Below are positions 12,937 through 15,096 of a stretch of DNA of 15,096 nt, piece after piece. Location: contig CALACZ010000123.1 of the NCBI GenBank assembly GCA_937890735.1, positions 1 to 15,096 of the forward strand, given 5' to 3'. The stretch is from an uncultured Bacillota bacterium. Its GTDB lineage: Bacteria; Bacillota; Clostridia; Oscillospirales; Oscillospiraceae. Below the pieces are notes generated by a model. The model was not told where the DNA came from and did no database searches. It saw only the letters and a program-made list of their open reading frames with translations. Numbering within the stretch: the stretch's first letter is position 1; the number at the start of each line of letters is the position of its first letter. The translations under genes and the position numbers were made by a program.

Positions 12937-12969
12937 CTGCCGCGCTGTATGCAGCGCGGCAGAATTTTT
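12937..12969 (+). terminator. Intrinsic terminator of the COG2509 operon
   Basis: A perfect 11-bp stem (12937-12947 with 12952-12962, loop TATG) is followed by AATTTTT. It lies 176 bases after the stop codon because the MITE-like element is inserted between them; without the element the distance would be about 11 bases. Confidence 0.9.
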
Positions 12970-12989
12970 GTAAAAACTGCAAAAAAGAA

Positions 12990-13018
12990 TTGACGCGGCG
13001 CGAAAGATGTGCTATCAT
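12990..13018 (+). promoter_or_regulatory. Sigma-A promoter of tRNA-Thr
   Basis: TTGACG (12990-12995) and TATCAT (13013-13018) are spaced by 17 bases. The predicted start near 13025 gives a 5' precursor of about 40 bases before the mature tRNA. Confidence 0.82.
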
Positions 13019-13065
13019 ACTAAGGCGCGTTTGACCGGCGCGTACAGCGCATGGCGCTGGCATAA

Positions 13066-13141
13066 GCTAGTGTGGCTCAGTCGGTAGAGCAGCTGATTCG
13101 TAATCAGCAGGTCGCCGGTTCAAGTCCGGCCACTAGCTCCA
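13066..13141 (+). tRNA. tRNA-Thr, anticodon CGU
   Basis: The 76-base gene folds as a full cloverleaf: acceptor GCTAGTG/CACTAGC, D-arm GCTC/GAGC, anticodon arm GCTGA/TCAGC with loop TTCGTAA (anticodon CGT at 13099-13101), T-arm GCCGG/CCGGC with TTCAAGT, discriminator T and an encoded CCA. It reads the codon ACG. It is a single-gene unit with its own promoter and terminator. Confidence 0.97.
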
Positions 13142-13145
13142 GATA

Positions 13146-13184
13146 CCTGCGAAAATCGAAAGATTTTCGCAGGTTTTCTCTTTT
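13146..13184 (+). terminator. Intrinsic terminator of tRNA-Thr
   Basis: A perfect 12-bp stem (13146-13157 with 13162-13173, GAAA tetraloop) runs into TTTTCTCTTTT. It starts four bases after the tRNA CCA end. Confidence 0.93.
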
Positions 13185-13241
13185 GCTTGCTCGGTTTTCC
13201 GGGCGGAAAAATCGCCTGACCCACGCGCGGAAAGGCTTAGA

Positions 13242-13294
13242 GAGCAGCGGAGAGGATGATCGCGTCATCCTCTCCGCCGCTCTTTTCAAATTTT
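13242..13294 (+). terminator. Second hairpin terminator between tRNA-Thr and gltD
   Basis: An 18-bp stem with a single A-C mismatch (13242-13259 with 13265-13282, five-base loop) is followed by TTTTCAAATTTT on the plus strand. On the minus strand the following bases are not T-rich, so it fits a plus-strand back-up terminator better than a gltD terminator. It may still block read-through from gltD by its length. Confidence 0.6.
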
Positions 13295-13347
13295 CATAGA
13301 ACCGCGGCAGGCGAGCGCGGTCAGCGCCCGCTGATCGCGCACTGCGC

Positions 13348-14682
13348 TCAGAGAATATTGGTGTAGCCCATAAGACTTGCGTCCGCCTGCGCGGCTGCCT
13401 GCTTGCCGCCGGCGATCGCCAGCACGACGAGCGAAGCGCCGGACGCCATATCGCCTGCCGTCAGCACCGGCACGCCGGTCTTTCGGACGGCGTCATATGC
13501 CTCCAGAGATGCCGGCTCGCAGCCGGAAAAGCCCGAGGCGAGCAGCAGCAGGTCGCATGGCAGCTGCTCTCCGCTCCCCTGTAAGGTCACGGCGCGCACC
13601 GCGCCGTCCTTGCCGCAGGTCAGGCTCTCGATCTGCGTTTCATAGCGGCGGATGTCCGCGCCAAAGATCGCCTCCGCCTCTTCATGCGCATGGTCGCGTT
13701 TTTCCGTCTGCTCCGTGCGCGGCTTGCGGATGAGCTGCGTGATGGACCGGCAGCCCTGCCGCAGTGCGACGGAGATACAGTCTGACGCGCTGTCGCCCGC
13801 GCCGACAAGAACGACCTGCTTGCCGGCTGCCGTTACGGCGGAGTCCGTCTTTTCAAGCAGCGACTGCGCCGAGGCGCGCAGATAATCGAGCGCATAGAAA
13901 ACGCCGCCCGCTCCGGCAAACGGCAGCTGCCGGGGCTGCTGCGCGCCGCAGCAGAAGATCACAAGGTCAAACTGCGCCGCCAGCTCGTCCGCGCCGGGCT
14001 GCTGCCCGACATGGCAGTTCGTTCGGAACTCGACGCCTTCGCGCTCCATGAGCGCGATACGGCGGGCGACGATCTGCTTCGGCAGCTTCATCTCCGGGAT
14101 GCCGTAGGTCAGCAGACCGCCCGGCAGCGGGTCTTTTTCAAAAACCGTCACATGATGACCGCGGCGATTGAGATAATAGGCGGCGGACAGTCCCGCCGGT
14201 CCTGAGCCCACGACCGCGATCCGCTTATCCGAGCGCGCGGCGGGCGGCATGGGCTGTATCAGGTCGTTTTCAAAGGCGTAGTCGATGATCGTCCGCTCAT
14301 TATCCCGGATCGTCACCGGCTGCGAGATCCTGCCGCAGACACACGCCTTTTCGCACAGCGCCGGGCAGACTCTGCCGGTGAACTCCGGGAACGGGCTCGT
14401 TTTCAGCAGCCGCTGCAACGCGCCCTCGTGATCTCCGTTCCAGAGCAGATCGTTCCACTCCGGGATCAGATTGTGCAGCGGGCAGCCGAGCAGCACGCCC
14501 TCAAAGGACGCTCCCGCCTGGCAGAACGGCACGCCGCAGTCCATGCAGCGCCCGGACTGCCGGCGGCGATTCCGTTCGGACAGCGGCAGCTCGACCGGCG
14601 CATAGTCGCCTGTGCGCGCGGCTGCGTCACGGCTCGGGCAGTCCACGCGTGTATAATCCAGAAATCCAGTCGGTTTTCCCAT
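13348..14682 (-). CDS. gltD: Glutamate synthase, small (beta) subunit
   Basis: GltD takes electrons from NAD(P)H through FAD and Fe-S clusters to GltB, which converts 2-oxoglutarate and glutamine to two glutamates. The 444-residue protein starts MGKPTGFLDYTR. Its N-terminal cluster-binding region has Cys46, Cys49, Cys54, Cys67, Cys106, Cys110, Cys114 and Cys116. An FAD motif VVGSGPAGLSAAYYLNRRGH lies at 157-176, followed by PGGLLTYGIPEMKLPK (187-202), a second nucleotide-binding motif VLVGAGDSASDC (291-302), HEEAEAIFG (333-341) and the C-terminal TAGDMASGASLVVLAIAGGK (408-427). It is some 30-50 residues shorter than typical GltD; the segment before HEEA is contracted, but all core motifs are present. 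A GGAGG site lies eight bases before ATG 14680-14682, and the gene starts four bases after the gltB stop, so the pair is coupled. Confidence 0.93.
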   Translation of the reverse strand: MGKPTGFLDYTRVDCPSRDAAARTGDYAPVELPLSERNRRRQSGRCMDCGVPFCQAGASFEGVLLGCPLHNLIPEWNDLLWNGDHEGALQRLLKTSPFPEFTGRVCPALCEKACVCGRISQPVTIRDNERTIIDYAFENDLIQPMPPAARSDKRIAVVGSGPAGLSAAYYLNRRGHHVTVFEKDPLPGGLLTYGIPEMKLPKQIVARRIALMEREGVEFRTNCHVGQQPGADELAAQFDLVIFCCGAQQPRQLPFAGAGGVFYALDYLRASAQSLLEKTDSAVTAAGKQVVLVGAGDSASDCISVALRQGCRSITQLIRKPRTEQTEKRDHAHEEAEAIFGADIRRYETQIESLTCGKDGAVRAVTLQGSGEQLPCDLLLLASGFSGCEPASLEAYDAVRKTGVPVLTAGDMASGASLVVLAIAGGKQAAAQADASLMGYTNIL

Positions 14683-14686
14683 GACT

Positions 14687-15096
14687 TTATTCCTCCCGCT
14701 TCAAAAACGCTTCAAGCTCTGCCTCATCCCGCGTCATGCCGGCTGCCTCATACCTGCCGATGAGCTTGCGCATATGGCTGTAATCATATGGAATGATCTT
14801 TTTGAAATCCGCAAGCCGCTCGTCGAAGTGCTCGAGAATGGCGCGGGCTTTTTTTGAGCCTGTAAATGCCGCATGACGCTGCAGAAGTTCCCGGAGACGG
14901 GAAATATCCTGCTTCTGCGTAACTGCCTCGACAGAGACAAGCTCCTTGTTGACGCGCAGATAGAATTTATGCTCCGGGTCGAGTACATAGGCAACGCCGC
15001 CCGACATCCCGGCGGCAAAGTTCCGCCCGGTCGGTCCCAGTACGACGACTGTACCGCCTGTCATATATTCGCAGCCGTGGTCGCCGACCCCTTCCA
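14687..15096 (-). CDS. gltB: Glutamate synthase, large (alpha) subunit, C-terminal end, cut by window edge
   Basis: The frame is open to base 15096, so only the last 135 residues are visible. They begin EGVGDHGCEYMTGGTVVVLG and continue PTGRNFAAGMSGGVAYVLD, the C-terminal GXGXG beta-helix domain of GltB, followed by a helical tail with FKKIIPYDYSHM and the end AFLKREE. The amidotransferase and FMN/3Fe-4S synthase domains lie outside the window. It precedes gltD with a four-base gap, and its last codons contain the gltD ribosome binding site. Confidence 0.95.
   Translation of the reverse strand, partial: EGVGDHGCEYMTGGTVVVLGPTGRNFAAGMSGGVAYVLDPEHKFYLRVNKELVSVEAVTQKQDISRLRELLQRHAAFTGSKKARAILEHFDERLADFKKIIPYDYSHMRKLIGRYEAAGMTRDEAELEAFLKREE

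Noticed and set aside
13072..13299. Plus-strand frame of 75 codons starting MAQSVEQLIRNQQVAGSSPA
   Set aside because: This translation is the well-known artefact of reading through a tRNA gene; the tRNA-Thr cloverleaf explains it.

Overview
The window reads as a chromosomal segment of a GC-rich (roughly 60 %) Clostridia-type Firmicute, most likely an Oscillospirales/Oscillospiraceae gut anaerobe. This is inferred from strong AGGAGG ribosome binding sites, textbook sigma-A promoters with 17-bp spacers, an S-layer-homology (SLH) cell-wall protein with Listeria/Bacteroides-type repeats, a clostridial-type LysC, a COG2509 flavoprotein and intrinsic terminators after nearly every unit. No phage, plasmid or CRISPR signature is visible.

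Layout, left to right. (1) Minus strand: the N-terminal 514 codons of pnp (cut by the left edge), preceded by rpsO. Their 467-bp spacer holds the rpsO terminator, a run of palindromes and a long stem-loop just before pnp. (2) Plus strand: an aspartate kinase (lysC), transcribed divergently from rpsO, then its terminator and a small SdpI-family membrane protein with its own near-consensus promoter. (3) Minus strand: an EamA-family transporter sharing a bidirectional terminator with the SdpI gene; its stop codon lies inside the hairpin. (4) Minus strand: a 1639-residue secreted protein with six B-repeat-type domains, atypical Ig-like regions, a DUF4430 (transcobalamin C-terminal-like) domain and three SLH domains. 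(5) Minus strand, upstream of it: a 52-codon DUF2292/YezD-like gene under a cobalamin riboswitch with an attenuator. (6) Plus strand: a 94-residue unknown protein overlapping (ATGA) a COG2509 FAD-dependent protein, followed by a 161-bp MITE-like inverted-repeat element placed between the stop codon and the terminator. (7) tRNA-Thr(CGU) with promoter and terminator. (8) Minus strand: glutamate synthase, gltB (C-terminal end only, cut by the right edge) and gltD.

How the genes fit together. rpsO-pnp and gltBD are classical housekeeping pairs, and LysC opens the Asp-family amino-acid pathway. The most interesting region is 5410-10982. A cobalamin riboswitch drives a tiny DUF2292 protein, and the next gene on the same strand is a wall-anchored protein whose DUF4430 domain belongs to the transcobalamin/intrinsic-factor C-terminal family. 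A cell-surface cobalamin (or other ligand) capture system is a reasonable hypothesis. A good terminator separates the two genes, so riboswitch control of the surface protein is not shown by the sequence.
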